Assembly (NCBI RefSeq): GCF_007004095.1
Contig: NZ_VHJK01000001.1
Location: 1,306,501 to 1,370,500 of the forward strand
Direction of reading: 5' to 3'
DNA: 64,000 bases
DNA from: Erythrobacter insulae
Lineage (GTDB): Bacteria; Pseudomonadota; Alphaproteobacteria; Sphingomonadales; Sphingomonadaceae
Position 1 is the stretch's first letter; every line of letters begins with the position of its first letter. The notes beneath the pieces were generated by a model. The model ran no database searches and was not told the origin of the DNA. It saw nothing but the letters and a program-made list of their open reading frames with translations. Shown piece after piece: positions 9,388-17,772 of this stretch. Position numbers and translations under genes: made by a program.

Positions 9388-9801
9388 ATGACAAAGCTTG
9401 TCCCCCCAATGACTAAGCCGCTGGCGCTGCTTATGGGCGTTGGAGCCTTGGCATTTGCTCTCCCCGCGGTCGCCCAAACTGACGGTTTGGCGATGCTGGT
9501 GAATCTCACGAAAGGTGAATGGACCGTTAAGTATAGGGACGGTTCGCCTGCGCGTAAAATATGCGTCCGCGACGGTCAGGAGCTGATCCAGCTGAAGCAT
9601 CCCGAAATCGGGTGCAACCGGTTCGTTGTGGAAGACGGAGCGGCGCGCGTTACTGTTCAATATACGTGTACTGGCAATGGATACGGCCGCACCTCTATCC
9701 GGCGGGAAACCGGTTCGCTGGTGCAGATTGAGAGCCAGGGAATCGCTTCGGGAACACCGTTTCAGTTCGCGGCTGAAGCGCGTAGAACAGGAAGCTGTTG
9801 A
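9388..9801 (+). CDS. small secreted protein, DUF3617-like
   Basis: A 137-residue exported protein. A signal peptide (hydrophobic core about residues 11-25, cleavage after AVAQ) precedes a mature domain of about 107 residues with four cysteines (in KICVRDG, IGCNRF, YTCTG and the final SC) that could form two disulfides. The pattern GEW…ICV…, ending in a short C-terminal strand, resembles the DUF3617 family of small periplasmic proteins of unknown role. The second in-frame ATG at 9409 is an alternative start. It lies alone between hslO and queC. Confidence 0.75.
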   Translation: MTKLVPPMTKPLALLMGVGALAFALPAVAQTDGLAMLVNLTKGEWTVKYRDGSPARKICVRDGQELIQLKHPEIGCNRFVVEDGAARVTVQYTCTGNGYGRTSIRRETGSLVQIESQGIASGTPFQFAAEARRTGSC

Positions 9802-9836
9802 TTGCTTAATACCTGTTTGGGGCTAAGCGGGTGGTC

Positions 9837-10526
9837 ATGAACCAAGCGACAAATATCCCCACCGCTATCGTCCTCCTATCGGGCGGGCTCGATTCCATGG
9901 TCACAGCAGCCCTTGCGAAGGAGCAAGGATTTCAGGTGCGCGCTCTGTCAGTGGACTATGGCCAAAGGCACAGACTGGAATTGAAATCTGCAAAGCGCAT
10001 TGCTGAGAATCTGGATCTCGCAGGCCAAGTGGAAATCGGGTTGGATCTGCGCGCCTTTGGCGGCTCCGCGCTGACAGATTCGATTGACGTGCCAAAGTCG
10101 GGCGTGGGATCGGATATCCCAGTCACTTATGTGCCCGCCAGAAATCTCGTCTTCCTCGCGCTTACGACGGCTTGCGCAGAAGCTGCGGGAGCGCGTGATG
10201 TTTTCATCGGCGTGAACGCTCTGGATTATTCTGGCTATCCAGACTGTCGCCCCGAATTCATCGAAAGCTTTACCGAAACAGCACGCCTTGGAACAAAGTC
10301 TGGTGTTGAGGGACGGCCTTTCACAATCCATGCGCCGCTCCAGAACATGACAAAAGCCGATATCGCTTCGGAGTGTCATCGTCTGGGGCTCGACCCTGCA
10401 TGGAGCTGGTCTTGTTATGATCCTACAGCAGACGAAATGGCGTGCGGACTGTGCGATTCCTGCCGCTTGCGTAAAAAGGGTTTTGCCGAAGCAGGAATAA
10501 ACGATAGCACGGCGTACGCGGCATAA
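9837..10526 (+). CDS. queC: 7-cyano-7-deazaguanine (preQ0) synthase
   Basis: ATP-dependent enzyme converting 7-carboxy-7-deazaguanine and ammonia to preQ0 for queuosine tRNA modification, 229 aa. The PP-loop motif SGGLDS (about residues 16-21) and SVDYGQRH follow the family. The C-terminal zinc site has four cysteines in the run from SWSCYDPT to CGLCDSC. ATG 9837 is chosen over GTG 9831. The partners queD and queE are not in the window, so it acts from a separate locus. Confidence 0.95.
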   Translation: MNQATNIPTAIVLLSGGLDSMVTAALAKEQGFQVRALSVDYGQRHRLELKSAKRIAENLDLAGQVEIGLDLRAFGGSALTDSIDVPKSGVGSDIPVTYVPARNLVFLALTTACAEAAGARDVFIGVNALDYSGYPDCRPEFIESFTETARLGTKSGVEGRPFTIHAPLQNMTKADIASECHRLGLDPAWSWSCYDPTADEMACGLCDSCRLRKKGFAEAGINDSTAYAA

Positions 10527-10578
10527 CGCAACCACAGCGAAGGCCGGAAAATCATAATTGTGGGTGAGGGGATCGAAC

Positions 10579-12246
10579 TTGCAACAAGCGCAAACTGCCG
10601 AGCATGAGCAGGAGCAGGGTCAGGTAGAACAGCCTGTGCCGGCCTACAGTTGGTACGCACTCAGCGTGCTGGTGTTGATCTACGTGTTGAACTTCGTGGA
10701 TCGACAGATTCTCTCGATCCTGGCGAACGATATCAAAGCAGACCTAGGGGTAGATGATGCCTATCTAGGCTTCCTTTACGGCACAGCCTTCGCGATTTTC
10801 TACGCGTTGTTCGGGATTCCGCTCGGCAGGCTTGCCGACAGTTGGAAGCGGGTACGGCTGATGACTTTAGGGCTTGCCTTATGGTCGGCGATGACAGCTT
10901 TTTCGGGCTTCGCCCGCGATGCGGCAACATTGACCGTGGCCAGAATTGGTGTGGGGGTCGGTGAGGCTACGGCTAGTCCATCGGCATACTCGCTTATATC
11001 AGATTGGTTTCCAGCGCGATTGCGCGCCACCGCGCTCGCTATTTATTCGTCAGGGCTTTACATCGGCGGCGGAGTTTCGCTCGCCATCGGCGGCCTGATT
11101 GTTGATAATTGGAACAGTGCTTTCCCTCAGGGCGATCCGATGTTCGGCCTTGCCGGTTGGCAAGCCGCATTTATTGCGGTGGGTATCCCTGGGCTCCTTT
11201 TGGCCGTTTGGGTTTTTACACTGAAGGAGCCAGTGCGCGGGGCTATTGATGGCCTCCCCACTGAAGAGGATCCACACCCCTTTCGTGGATTTGTACAAGA
11301 GCTTTATACAGTCATACCGCCATTCACATTTGTGGGTGCGGCGTCACGCGGTGCAGGGGCCTTGGCGATCAATATCGCGGTCTTTGTGGGTTCATTGGTG
11401 CTCGCGCATTTCATTACCGTTGGCCTTGCTTCTGGCGAAGGTGTTATTGTCGCAGCGTTGGGCACTCTTATCGGGGTTAGTTTGCCAGCGATCACTGACC
11501 AGTGGTTCTTGTTGGCAATTGGATATTACGCTGTTTTTTGTTGGGCGAGCGCCCTTCGCCAGCGTGACTTTCCCACGTTTGCATTGACTTGGGGCTCGCC
11601 CGCATTTCTTTGCACGATCCTGGGGTATGGAACCGTGGCATTTATGGCGTACTCGGCTTCCTACTGGGGTGCGCCATATGCCGAACGTGTGTTTGACGTC
11701 TCGAAAGCAGAGCTCGGCTTCTGGCTTGGGGGTGGCGGTGCTGTTGGCGGCTTTCTAGGTGTGATCCTCGGTGGCCGGATGGCAGATACGCTGTATCAAC
11801 GATCACAAAGCGGACGTATCTGGGTGGTCCTATTTGGGCTATTGAGCCCGATACCATTCGCGGTCGTTCAGTATACAACTGAAAGCTGGGCTTTGTTTTT
11901 GGTTTTGAACGTTGTGGTGGGCGGTTTGGCAGCATCAGCTCTCGGTGCGGCAGCCGCGAGTAGTCAGGCGCTTGTTCTGCCGAGAATGCGCGGAACGGCG
12001 ACAGCTACGTTTTTCTTAGCAACGACTTTGGTTGGGCTTGCGCTTGGCCCATATATGGCCGGTTATGTTTCCGCTCAAAATGACGGTGATCTAAGCGCTG
12101 GCGTACTTTCAACGTTGTGGATCACTCCGGTTGGGCTCGTCCTGCTAATCTCTGCACTGCGATTGGTACCAAAAGCCAATCAATCAGTGGTCGAGCGCGC
12201 CGCCGCAGCCGGAGAGCCAGTGGCGACGACGCGTTCAACGCCTTGA
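10579..12246 (+). CDS. MFS transporter, spinster type
   Basis: Inner-membrane secondary transporter of the major facilitator superfamily, 555 aa with about twelve hydrophobic segments. The first segment (residues about 20-45, LNFVDRQILSILA) and the loop motif GRLADSWKRVRLM match the spinster-like branch common in sphingomonads; substrates of this branch are mostly unknown. The start is probably TTG 10579, because GAGGGG at 10566-10571 sits 7 nt in front of it; upstream in-frame alternatives (TTG 10558, GTG 10564) lack this. An extra hydrophobic pair in the middle (about residues 255-310) is longer than in classical MFS proteins. Confidence 0.88.
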   Translation: MQQAQTAEHEQEQGQVEQPVPAYSWYALSVLVLIYVLNFVDRQILSILANDIKADLGVDDAYLGFLYGTAFAIFYALFGIPLGRLADSWKRVRLMTLGLALWSAMTAFSGFARDAATLTVARIGVGVGEATASPSAYSLISDWFPARLRATALAIYSSGLYIGGGVSLAIGGLIVDNWNSAFPQGDPMFGLAGWQAAFIAVGIPGLLLAVWVFTLKEPVRGAIDGLPTEEDPHPFRGFVQELYTVIPPFTFVGAASRGAGALAINIAVFVGSLVLAHFITVGLASGEGVIVAALGTLIGVSLPAITDQWFLLAIGYYAVFCWASALRQRDFPTFALTWGSPAFLCTILGYGTVAFMAYSASYWGAPYAERVFDVSKAELGFWLGGGGAVGGFLGVILGGRMADTLYQRSQSGRIWVVLFGLLSPIPFAVVQYTTESWALFLVLNVVVGGLAASALGAAAASSQALVLPRMRGTATATFFLATTLVGLALGPYMAGYVSAQNDGDLSAGVLSTLWITPVGLVLLISALRLVPKANQSVVERAAAAGEPVATTRSTP

Positions 12247-12252
12247 GGGAGG

Positions 12253-12810
12253 TTAAGAGGTTTCTTCCAACACGCCGCACGCTATTCGAGGCCCGGCTGC
12301 GCCAGCTGGGTCTGTGGTGTAGTCGTCTGGACCGTCATGGATCATGACTGCAGTTCCATCTTCGTCGAACATGAAAGCAAGAACCTCATCTGCGTTGCCC
12401 TGAATCGTACGAGTAACGCTGACAGTGCCATTCGCAGTGATTGATATATTTTCAAAATCACCGAGATGTTGACCACCATCGCTCAGCTTTCCATGCGATT
12501 TATCCATCGGATTGAGGTGGCCGCCTGCTGATTTGAAATCGGGCGCGTCGCATAGTCCAACGGTATGGAGGTGGAACGCTTTTTCGCTTGGTTCCAAACC
12601 TTCCAGCTCTATGTTCAATTCGAGAACCCCATCATTACGCGACAGAGTTACGGTGCCCACGGGATCACCAGCTGCGGACGATAATGCCGCTTGGGCGATT
12701 AACGGGATTGAATCGGGTTCTGCCAACGCAGCTGCTTGACTTGGCTCATCAGAGGGTGAGCAAGCACTGATAACTAGCGCGGCTACTCCAAGTGTAATTG
12801 TCGATCGCAT
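12253..12810 (-). CDS. sodC: Cu/Zn superoxide dismutase, lipoprotein
   Basis: Periplasmic superoxide dismutase of 185 aa, removing extracytoplasmic superoxide. It has a lipoprotein signal with lipobox VISAC near residue 17. Copper/zinc ligands are recognisable: HLH in AFHLHTVG, GGHLNP, KSHG, QHLGD and the late VMIHDG. The disulfide cysteines (GLC, IAC) and the active-site Arg in GPRIACG are present. ATG 12810 is used because AGGGAG precedes it at good spacing. It lies downstream of ompA on the same strand but is separated from it by a strong terminator. Confidence 0.93.
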   Translation of the reverse strand: MRSTITLGVAALVISACSPSDEPSQAAALAEPDSIPLIAQAALSSAAGDPVGTVTLSRNDGVLELNIELEGLEPSEKAFHLHTVGLCDAPDFKSAGGHLNPMDKSHGKLSDGGQHLGDFENISITANGTVSVTRTIQGNADEVLAFMFDEDGTAVMIHDGPDDYTTDPAGAAGPRIACGVLEETS

Positions 12811-12844
12811 GAAACTCCCTTTTCTCATATCTCTGGCACAAATG

Positions 12845-12871
12845 AAAAAGGGGCCGGATTGCTCCGGCCCC
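12845..12871 (-). terminator. strong intrinsic terminator after ompA
   Basis: On the minus strand a perfect 9-bp GC stem (GGGGCCGGA with TCCGGCCCC, 4-nt loop) is followed by TTTTT, 30 bp after the ompA stop. Confidence 0.85.
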
Positions 12872-12901
12872 TAAATTCTTAATTAAGCGAGAAGCTCAAA
12901 C

Positions 12902-14014
12902 TTACATGCCCGAACCCGGACCGTAAGAAACTTCAACGCGGCGGTTCTGCAGTTCGCGTACGCCGTCAGCGGTTGGAACACGTGGCTGTGATTCGCCAAA
13001 TGCTTCGCTGCTGATGCGACCATCGGGGATACCGCGGCCGGTAAGGTAACCGCGAACCGAAGTGTTCCGACGCTCTGCCAGACCCATGTTGTAGGTTACG
13101 CTGCCCGAACGGTCGGTGTGACCTGCGAGCATAACGTTAGCCGTGCCACAGTTCGCATATGCTGTGACTGCGTTGTTAAGAACAGTCGCTGCTTCCGCGG
13201 TGATGTCCGATTGATCGAAATCAAAGAACACGATGTACGGGCCAGTGTTGCACGCCGGAGCCGGTGGTGCCGGTGGTGCCGGCGGTGGCGGTGGCGGTGG
13301 CGGCGGTGGTGGCGGTGGCGGTGGCGGAGGCGGTGGAGCCGGCTCATCACCACCGAAGTTGTACGTCAAAGTTCCCAGAAGAGAGTGCGACGTAGCATCG
13401 GTTTCGAGCGAACGGCCAAAGTTGTCGACCAGTTCGATGTTAGGAGCGTTGAAGTAACGGTAGCGCAGACCAACATCCCAGCTATCGCTGATCGGGGCAC
13501 GGATACCAGCAAGCAATTGCCAAGCGAAGCCTGTGTCCGAATCATCAATGACTGGTGTGAGGTTCGAGAATACCGCAACTTCGTAGTCGGAGCGGGCTAC
13601 GCCAACACCACCACCAGCAAAACCTTGAATGCCGTCGTCTGATCCGAAATCAAACAGGCCGTTGACCATAAAGCTCAACGAGTCAAAGTTGCCGCCGGCC
13701 GCAGTAAAACTTCCTGGGAGCAATTGGTTTGGTACACTTGGGACAGCCGCAAAGCGATCAACCCCTGCTGTCCGGTAGCTGGCTTCAGCTTCGAGGCGAA
13801 TAGCGCCGAAGTCATAACCAACGAGACCGCCGAAGTCGGAACCGGTTTCGAAGTCTGCTGTGTAGTTGTCGTCGTTGCCATCCACTTCGATGGAAACGTC
13901 TTCGACGATCATGGGACCGCCACCGATTTCCACATACCATTGGCCGTCACGGGCCATGGCAGGTGCGGTAAGCGCGGTCGAAGCCATCGCCATACCTATG
14001 ATGAGATTGCGCAT
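12902..14014 (-). CDS. OmpA family outer membrane protein with polyproline linker
   Basis: Major outer membrane protein of 370 aa. A signal peptide (residues 1-21, ending PAMA) leads to an N-terminal eight-stranded beta-barrel type domain (about 22-222). A linker of 19 consecutive prolines (227-245) plus Ala-Pro repeats follows, then an OmpA-like peptidoglycan-binding domain (about 255-365) with FFDFDQSDIT, GHTDRSG, and NRRVEV. It anchors the outer membrane to the cell wall. The start ATG 14014 follows AGGGGA. A long proline run implies dependence on elongation factor P (established for polyproline translation). Confidence 0.94.
   Translation of the reverse strand: MRNLIIGMAMASTALTAPAMARDGQWYVEIGGGPMIVEDVSIEVDGNDDNYTADFETGSDFGGLVGYDFGAIRLEAEASYRTAGVDRFAAVPSVPNQLLPGSFTAAGGNFDSLSFMVNGLFDFGSDDGIQGFAGGGVGVARSDYEVAVFSNLTPVIDDSDTGFAWQLLAGIRAPISDSWDVGLRYRYFNAPNIELVDNFGRSLETDATSHSLLGTLTYNFGGDEPAPPPPPPPPPPPPPPPPPPPAPPAPPAPACNTGPYIVFFDFDQSDITAEAATVLNNAVTAYANCGTANVMLAGHTDRSGSVTYNMGLAERRNTSVRGYLTGRGIPDGRISSEAFGESQPRVPTADGVRELQNRRVEVSYGPGSGM
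13280..13336 (-). repeat. polyproline-encoding CCN simple repeat
   Basis: Nineteen consecutive proline codons, mostly alternating CCA and CCG, in the linker of the OmpA protein. The trinucleotide run could change length by slippage. Confidence 0.85.
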
Positions 14015-14195
14015 TATTATTTTCCCCTTTTTATAGGATTGAGGCACTGGCTGTCTCTAACTTCTCGGCAAAAAAGTGGCAAGCGATCAATCGCTCGAAA
14101 CTGTTGCAAGAATGCCTCTATAGAGGGATCAAACCTGAAAAATTGAGGGAAGTTGCAATTTGAGATGTAAATTCCGACCAGATTGGCGTGATTCG

Positions 14196-14606
14196 CTAGG
14201 CAGAGGTGGGGAAAATCCCTGCATTTCGAAGTGCTTGAGTCAGAGCTTCGATTGCAGCTCTCGCTTCAGTGTCGATTACATTCCCCCCGACCGGCGACTC
14301 AGGCTCCATCGCTTTTACCCAGTTCGACTTAAAGACCCAGAACTGGTTCGTTGACCGATCAAAGACCCGCATGCCTTTTTGCGGCGCGATGAACACCCAT
14401 GCGCCCGCTACTTTCAGAGCAATTTGGTTTTCTCGTTCAGCCCATTCTCCCGTTGGAGAGCTGTCAATTCGATAGCACTTGCCGTCTGTCGTTTCGGCTG
14501 GCGGTGCGCCTAAGCTATCTTCAATTGCGAAAGGCAGTAGCCCCCATGTGATCATCAAGTGGGTGCATGGCTTTGATGTGGATGATCCCCGGCCACCCAT
14601 CTTCAT
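14196..14606 (-). pseudogene. C-terminal fragment of the GTA DUF2793 gene
   Basis: The open frame is 136 aa, but only the part from about 14540 to 14196 (from FAIEDSLGAPP onward) matches DUF2793, the protein that closes the GTA cluster in Sphingomonadales; its tell-tale segment is VAGAWVFIAPQKGMRVFDR. The N-terminal part of that domain is missing. The first 20 or so codons (14548-14606) are portal-gene DNA read in another frame. The fragment is therefore the right-hand edge of a deletion joining the portal gene to DUF2793. It overlaps the truncated portal frame by 86 bp and has no sensible translation start of its own. Confidence 0.75.
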
Positions 14607-15081
14607 CTTCTATCGGGATACGGACAGTGTTGGCCGCGACAGCATATTCATACGCGCACGGCCAGCCATCGCTGCCTGTGATGACTTTCACTCTGTCAGG
14701 GCGAAGTGCGAACAGCTCAATCGGCCTTCCGCTCGCATCCTTGATGATTTGGACGAACCCATTGCCATGCAACAGGACATGAGCCGCAAGTGTCTCGATA
14801 AACGGTTGGCCAGCGCTTGTGGCGGTGACAAGCGAGGCAAGATCGTTGTCGCTTGCAGATAATGGTGCCTGTGCAATTCCTTCGGCCACGATGCGCACTG
14901 CGCGTTGGGCTACGGGGTTTGTCAGAAAGCCGGTTTCGACCGCGCTTTCATAGCGATAGGCGCGGCTGCTGCCTCCGCCGTCAAATGCAGGCATCCACTC
15001 AGTAAAAAAGCCAGGCGCAAGAGGCACGCGGGCTTCCTCCCTGCCTTTGAAGGCAGAGAGCAGGTTTTGAAACAAGGCCAT
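14521..15081 (-). pseudogene. truncated GTA/phage portal protein (N-terminal part only)
   Basis: HK97-type portal protein of the GTA cluster, 186 aa where about 400 are expected. The N-terminus is typical (MALFQNLLSAFKGRE) and homology continues through HVLLHGNGFVQIIKD to HIKAMHPLDDHMG, then ends; seven unrelated residues and a stop follow. The break falls at about 14541-14548, where the sequence changes to DUF2793. A dodecameric portal needs the missing stem and crown, so the product cannot package DNA. It starts 15 bp after the terminase gene. Confidence 0.8.
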
Positions 15082-15096
15082 GAATAATCCTTCGTC

Positions 15097-16422
15097 TTAA
15101 AGCGTCTGTACGCGCGGGCTGATCGTGGGGGTCAGCATCAATTCACTCATTGCCCAGACAAGCGCATCGGCGCGGTCGGGGCTGCGGCCTGGTCCGGCGT
15201 AATCACCGCCCAGCATAAAACCGCACATTTGGTCTTCGAGTTTCCCAAATTGACCGCAATGTGCGGCCCGTCCTGCGGCATAAAGCGCCGCCACAGGTTC
15301 AGCGCGGGCGACTTTCCCGCGGCTTGCATGCACCAGCTTTACCGGCAGGTTTGTTTCTGCGGCGCGCAGAACGCTTTCGACCATGGCTCCGCCTTGATTG
15401 GCTTCGGCAATGACACGATCCGCGTTCCATTCACGTGCAGCAGTGGCGACGGCCTTGGCCCATTGATCAGGCTGCGCTTTGGCAACAGAACAATCTGCCA
15501 GAACTCTGGCTTTGCCATCCAATCCCAGAGCGGCGGCTATAATCCCGCATTCATCACCTGATGCGGAAACCGGTGGGTCCACCGCGATCACAACTCTGCG
15601 GTGCTCGCACGGGCTGGCCGTTTCGCGGCATTGCTCAATCAGGCTCCGGTTCCACAGCGCGCCTTCGATATCGGTCACAAGCTCGCCGCCGATTTCCTGC
15701 CGCGCTAGCTGGCTACCGGCATATTCGCTTTCGATCGCATCCAGAAACCGCGCTGGCAGATTATCGGCATTATCGTAGGTCGATCCGCGAGTGACGTGTG
15801 CACCGCCGCTGCCTTCGGTCTTGATCAAACGCTGCACCAGCGGCACAGCGCGGGGCGTGGTTGTGACCGCAATTTTCAAATCATTGCCAAGACGCAGCCC
15901 CATTAACAGATTGTCCCAGCACCGCGTTGCCCGGTCCGCGCCAAGCGGCCATTTGCCGATTTCATCGCACCATGCATGGCTGTGTTGCGGCCCGCGCAAA
16001 GATTCTGGCTCTGCTGCGGAAAACAATTGCGCTTGCGCTCCGTTTGGCCAGCGAAGCCGCCTAAGCGATGCCTCGAATATAGGCGCGCGATCAGGCGGAC
16101 TGCTGGCGATGATGCCGCTTTCCCCTTCGACCATAACTGCGCGCGCCTCTGCGAGAGATGAAGAGACCAAAGCGATGCGAGCGGTGCAATCGCGCTCAGC
16201 GATTGAGCGGACCCATTCTGCGCCAGCCCGTGTTTTGCCAAAGCCGCGGCCCGCCATAATAAGCCAGACGCGCCAGTCTCCGTCCGGCGCAAGTTGCGCT
16301 GCGCGCGCGGACAAGCCCCAGTGATATTCAAATTCCGCCCGTTCGGCATCGTTAAGTGCGTCTGCAATCCGTTTACGAACCTCAGCTGGCTCTGCGGCGA
16401 GCCAATCAAACGCCAGGTTCAC
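15097..16422 (-). CDS. GTA/phage large terminase subunit
   Basis: DNA-packaging motor ATPase and headful nuclease of the gene-transfer-agent type (RcGTA g2-like), 441 aa, full length and without lesions. Walker A is AGRGFGKT (57-64), Walker B ends with Asp153-Glu154 in HAWCDEIGKW, a coupling motif TTTPRA follows, and the C-terminal RNase-H-like nuclease shows AVDPPVS, IAEANQGG and SPDRADALVWA. The GTG start at 16422 overlaps the stop of the small terminase gene by 4 bp (GTGA). It survives although the portal is broken and capsid and tail genes are absent. Confidence 0.92.
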   Translation of the reverse strand: MNLAFDWLAAEPAEVRKRIADALNDAERAEFEYHWGLSARAAQLAPDGDWRVWLIMAGRGFGKTRAGAEWVRSIAERDCTARIALVSSSLAEARAVMVEGESGIIASSPPDRAPIFEASLRRLRWPNGAQAQLFSAAEPESLRGPQHSHAWCDEIGKWPLGADRATRCWDNLLMGLRLGNDLKIAVTTTPRAVPLVQRLIKTEGSGGAHVTRGSTYDNADNLPARFLDAIESEYAGSQLARQEIGGELVTDIEGALWNRSLIEQCRETASPCEHRRVVIAVDPPVSASGDECGIIAAALGLDGKARVLADCSVAKAQPDQWAKAVATAAREWNADRVIAEANQGGAMVESVLRAAETNLPVKLVHASRGKVARAEPVAALYAAGRAAHCGQFGKLEDQMCGFMLGGDYAGPGRSPDRADALVWAMSELMLTPTISPRVQTL

Positions 16423-16895
16423 GGATTGGACCCGGCGCGCTGTTTCTCGGCTCTGACCTTTTCCCTGATCCGTTCGACTTTGCGGTCAATGGAGGCGCGG
16501 ATTTCGGCAGCGCTGACATTGCGTTGTTCGGCCTGAGCGCGGACGGCATTGTCGCGATGTGCGTTAAGCAGCCGGATGGCATTGGCAAAATCATATTTGT
16601 CGGCAGCTTCAGTCTGCTGATCTCCGCTACGAAGTCGGCGAAGGACTTCCATTTCAAGGTGCACGTACCCTTCCCACAAAGCATTGAGCCATTGGCGGGC
16701 AAATTCGGGTTCTTCGCGGCGAACCTTATAGGCGCGGCTTGGATTGATCCCTGCTTTGCGCGCAGATTCGGAAACATTCGAACTCTCGGCAAGGTAATCG
16801 AGGAAGAGGCCGCGCCAATGCCGATTCAGCCCGGCCTCTTCGCCTTCTCGCAATTGCTTTTTAATCTTGGTGCGCGGGCGGCCTTTGGCGGTCAT
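16419..16895 (-). CDS. GTA small terminase-like protein (RcGTA g1-like)
   Basis: A 158-residue DNA-binding protein at the position of GTA gene 1. A helix-turn-helix (residues about 30-60: SNVSESARKAGINPSRAYKVRR) is followed by a helical region and a basic C-terminal coil (about 120-155). This matches small terminase subunits that recognise or present DNA to the large terminase. ATG 16895 is preceded by CGGAG; the longer frame to 17084 would run through the leader terminator. It overlaps the large terminase start by 4 bp. Confidence 0.8.
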   Translation of the reverse strand: MTAKGRPRTKIKKQLREGEEAGLNRHWRGLFLDYLAESSNVSESARKAGINPSRAYKVRREEPEFARQWLNALWEGYVHLEMEVLRRLRSGDQQTEAADKYDFANAIRLLNAHRDNAVRAQAEQRNVSAAEIRASIDRKVERIREKVRAEKQRAGSNP

Positions 16896-16918
16896 GCTGG
16901 GTCTCCGATTCAGGCAAG

Positions 16919-16950
16919 AAAAAAGGCAGCGCCCCAAATGGGTAGCTGCC
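16919..16950 (-). terminator. intrinsic terminator in the leader of the terminase genes
   Basis: On the minus strand GGCAGC pairs with GCTGCC, with an inner CCC-ATTT-GGG stem, followed by TTTTTT. It lies only about 24 bp upstream of the small terminase start, between a possible promoter and the gene, so it would cut transcription before the gene unless bypassed. Confidence 0.7.
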
Positions 16951-16983
16951 TGCTGGCGAGTCGCTATTTCTTGACTATGCCCC

Positions 16984-17012
16984 TCTCTAACCAAAAAGCG
17001 TGACGATGTCAA
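16984..17012 (-). promoter_or_regulatory. candidate sigma70-type promoter upstream of the terminase genes
   Basis: On the minus strand TTGACA (17012-17007) and TAGAGA (16989-16984) are 17 bp apart. Transcription would start near 16977 and meet the terminator at 16950-16919, giving an RNA of about 60 nt. Confidence 0.45.
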
Positions 17013-17105
17013 TATAAAAGTGCCATATAGGTTAATTATTGATCCTTGCGCCTCTTGAGGGCCTCCTCTAATCGTGCTCCCCACAATCAGACAGGAATAT
17101 TCAAT

Positions 17106-17756
17106 TTGGCTTGGCTGCGCGCGTTATACGAGTGGACAATGGATAAGGCTGCGCACCCAAAGGCGGTGTGGTGGCTGGCGTTTTTCTGCTTCATTGAATC
17201 GAGCTTTTTCCCGATCCCGCCGCATCCATTGCTGGGCCTCATGTGTCTGGCAGAACCGAAAAAGGCTATCCGATTTGCGTTTGTGGCAACCGTGTCATCG
17301 GTGCTCGGCGGATTGTTCGGATATGCGATCGGATACTTTCTTTATGAAGCGATCGGTGCCTGGGTAATCGGCTTACTTGGTCTGACTGAGAGTTTTCCGG
17401 TCGCGGCCTGTTATATCCGCGAGCAGGGCGGCCTTGCCGTGTTTTTCGCAGCAGGCACACCCGTCCCGTTCAAATTGATGACGATCACGGCCGGCTTTAT
17501 CGAAATGAATCTGCTGACCTTCCTTATCGCCGCACTGGCGGGAAGGGCCATGATTTTCATGGTGGTGGGCATCCTGTTTCAGGTCTTTGGCGCACCGATC
17601 AAGGCCATCATCGACAAATACCTTGGTACAGTCACCACCGTCTTTGTTGTTCTGGTCGTCGGCGGGTTTATCGCCTTCACCCAGCTGGCAGGAGGCGATG
17701 ACGACGGTGTTTCGGAAAACGCTTGCGACAGCGCCACCGAAGTGCGCGGTGAATAA
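17106..17756 (+). CDS. YqaA/DedA-related inner membrane protein
   Basis: Integral membrane protein of 216 aa in the YqaA branch of the SNARE-associated/DedA (VTT domain) superfamily, whose members act as lipid flippases or transporters. The family segments FIESSFFPIPPHPLL and AAGTPVPFKLMTITAGF are clear, with about five hydrophobic segments. TTG 17106 is the likely start because it gives the family N-terminus (LRALYEWTMDKAAHPKAVWW) and follows AGGAAT; ATG 17139 would drop part of it. It faces the convergent spt gene 16 bp away. A short acidic tail ends the protein. Confidence 0.85.
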   Translation: MAWLRALYEWTMDKAAHPKAVWWLAFFCFIESSFFPIPPHPLLGLMCLAEPKKAIRFAFVATVSSVLGGLFGYAIGYFLYEAIGAWVIGLLGLTESFPVAACYIREQGGLAVFFAAGTPVPFKLMTITAGFIEMNLLTFLIAALAGRAMIFMVVGILFQVFGAPIKAIIDKYLGTVTTVFVVLVVGGFIAFTQLAGGDDDGVSENACDSATEVRGE

Positions 17757-17772
17757 ACCCTAGCGGCCGGGT

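Noticed and set aside
14196-16895. Phage genes considered as an active prophage
   Set aside because: No integrase, repressor, lysis or replication genes and no attachment sites; order and type match a GTA remnant.
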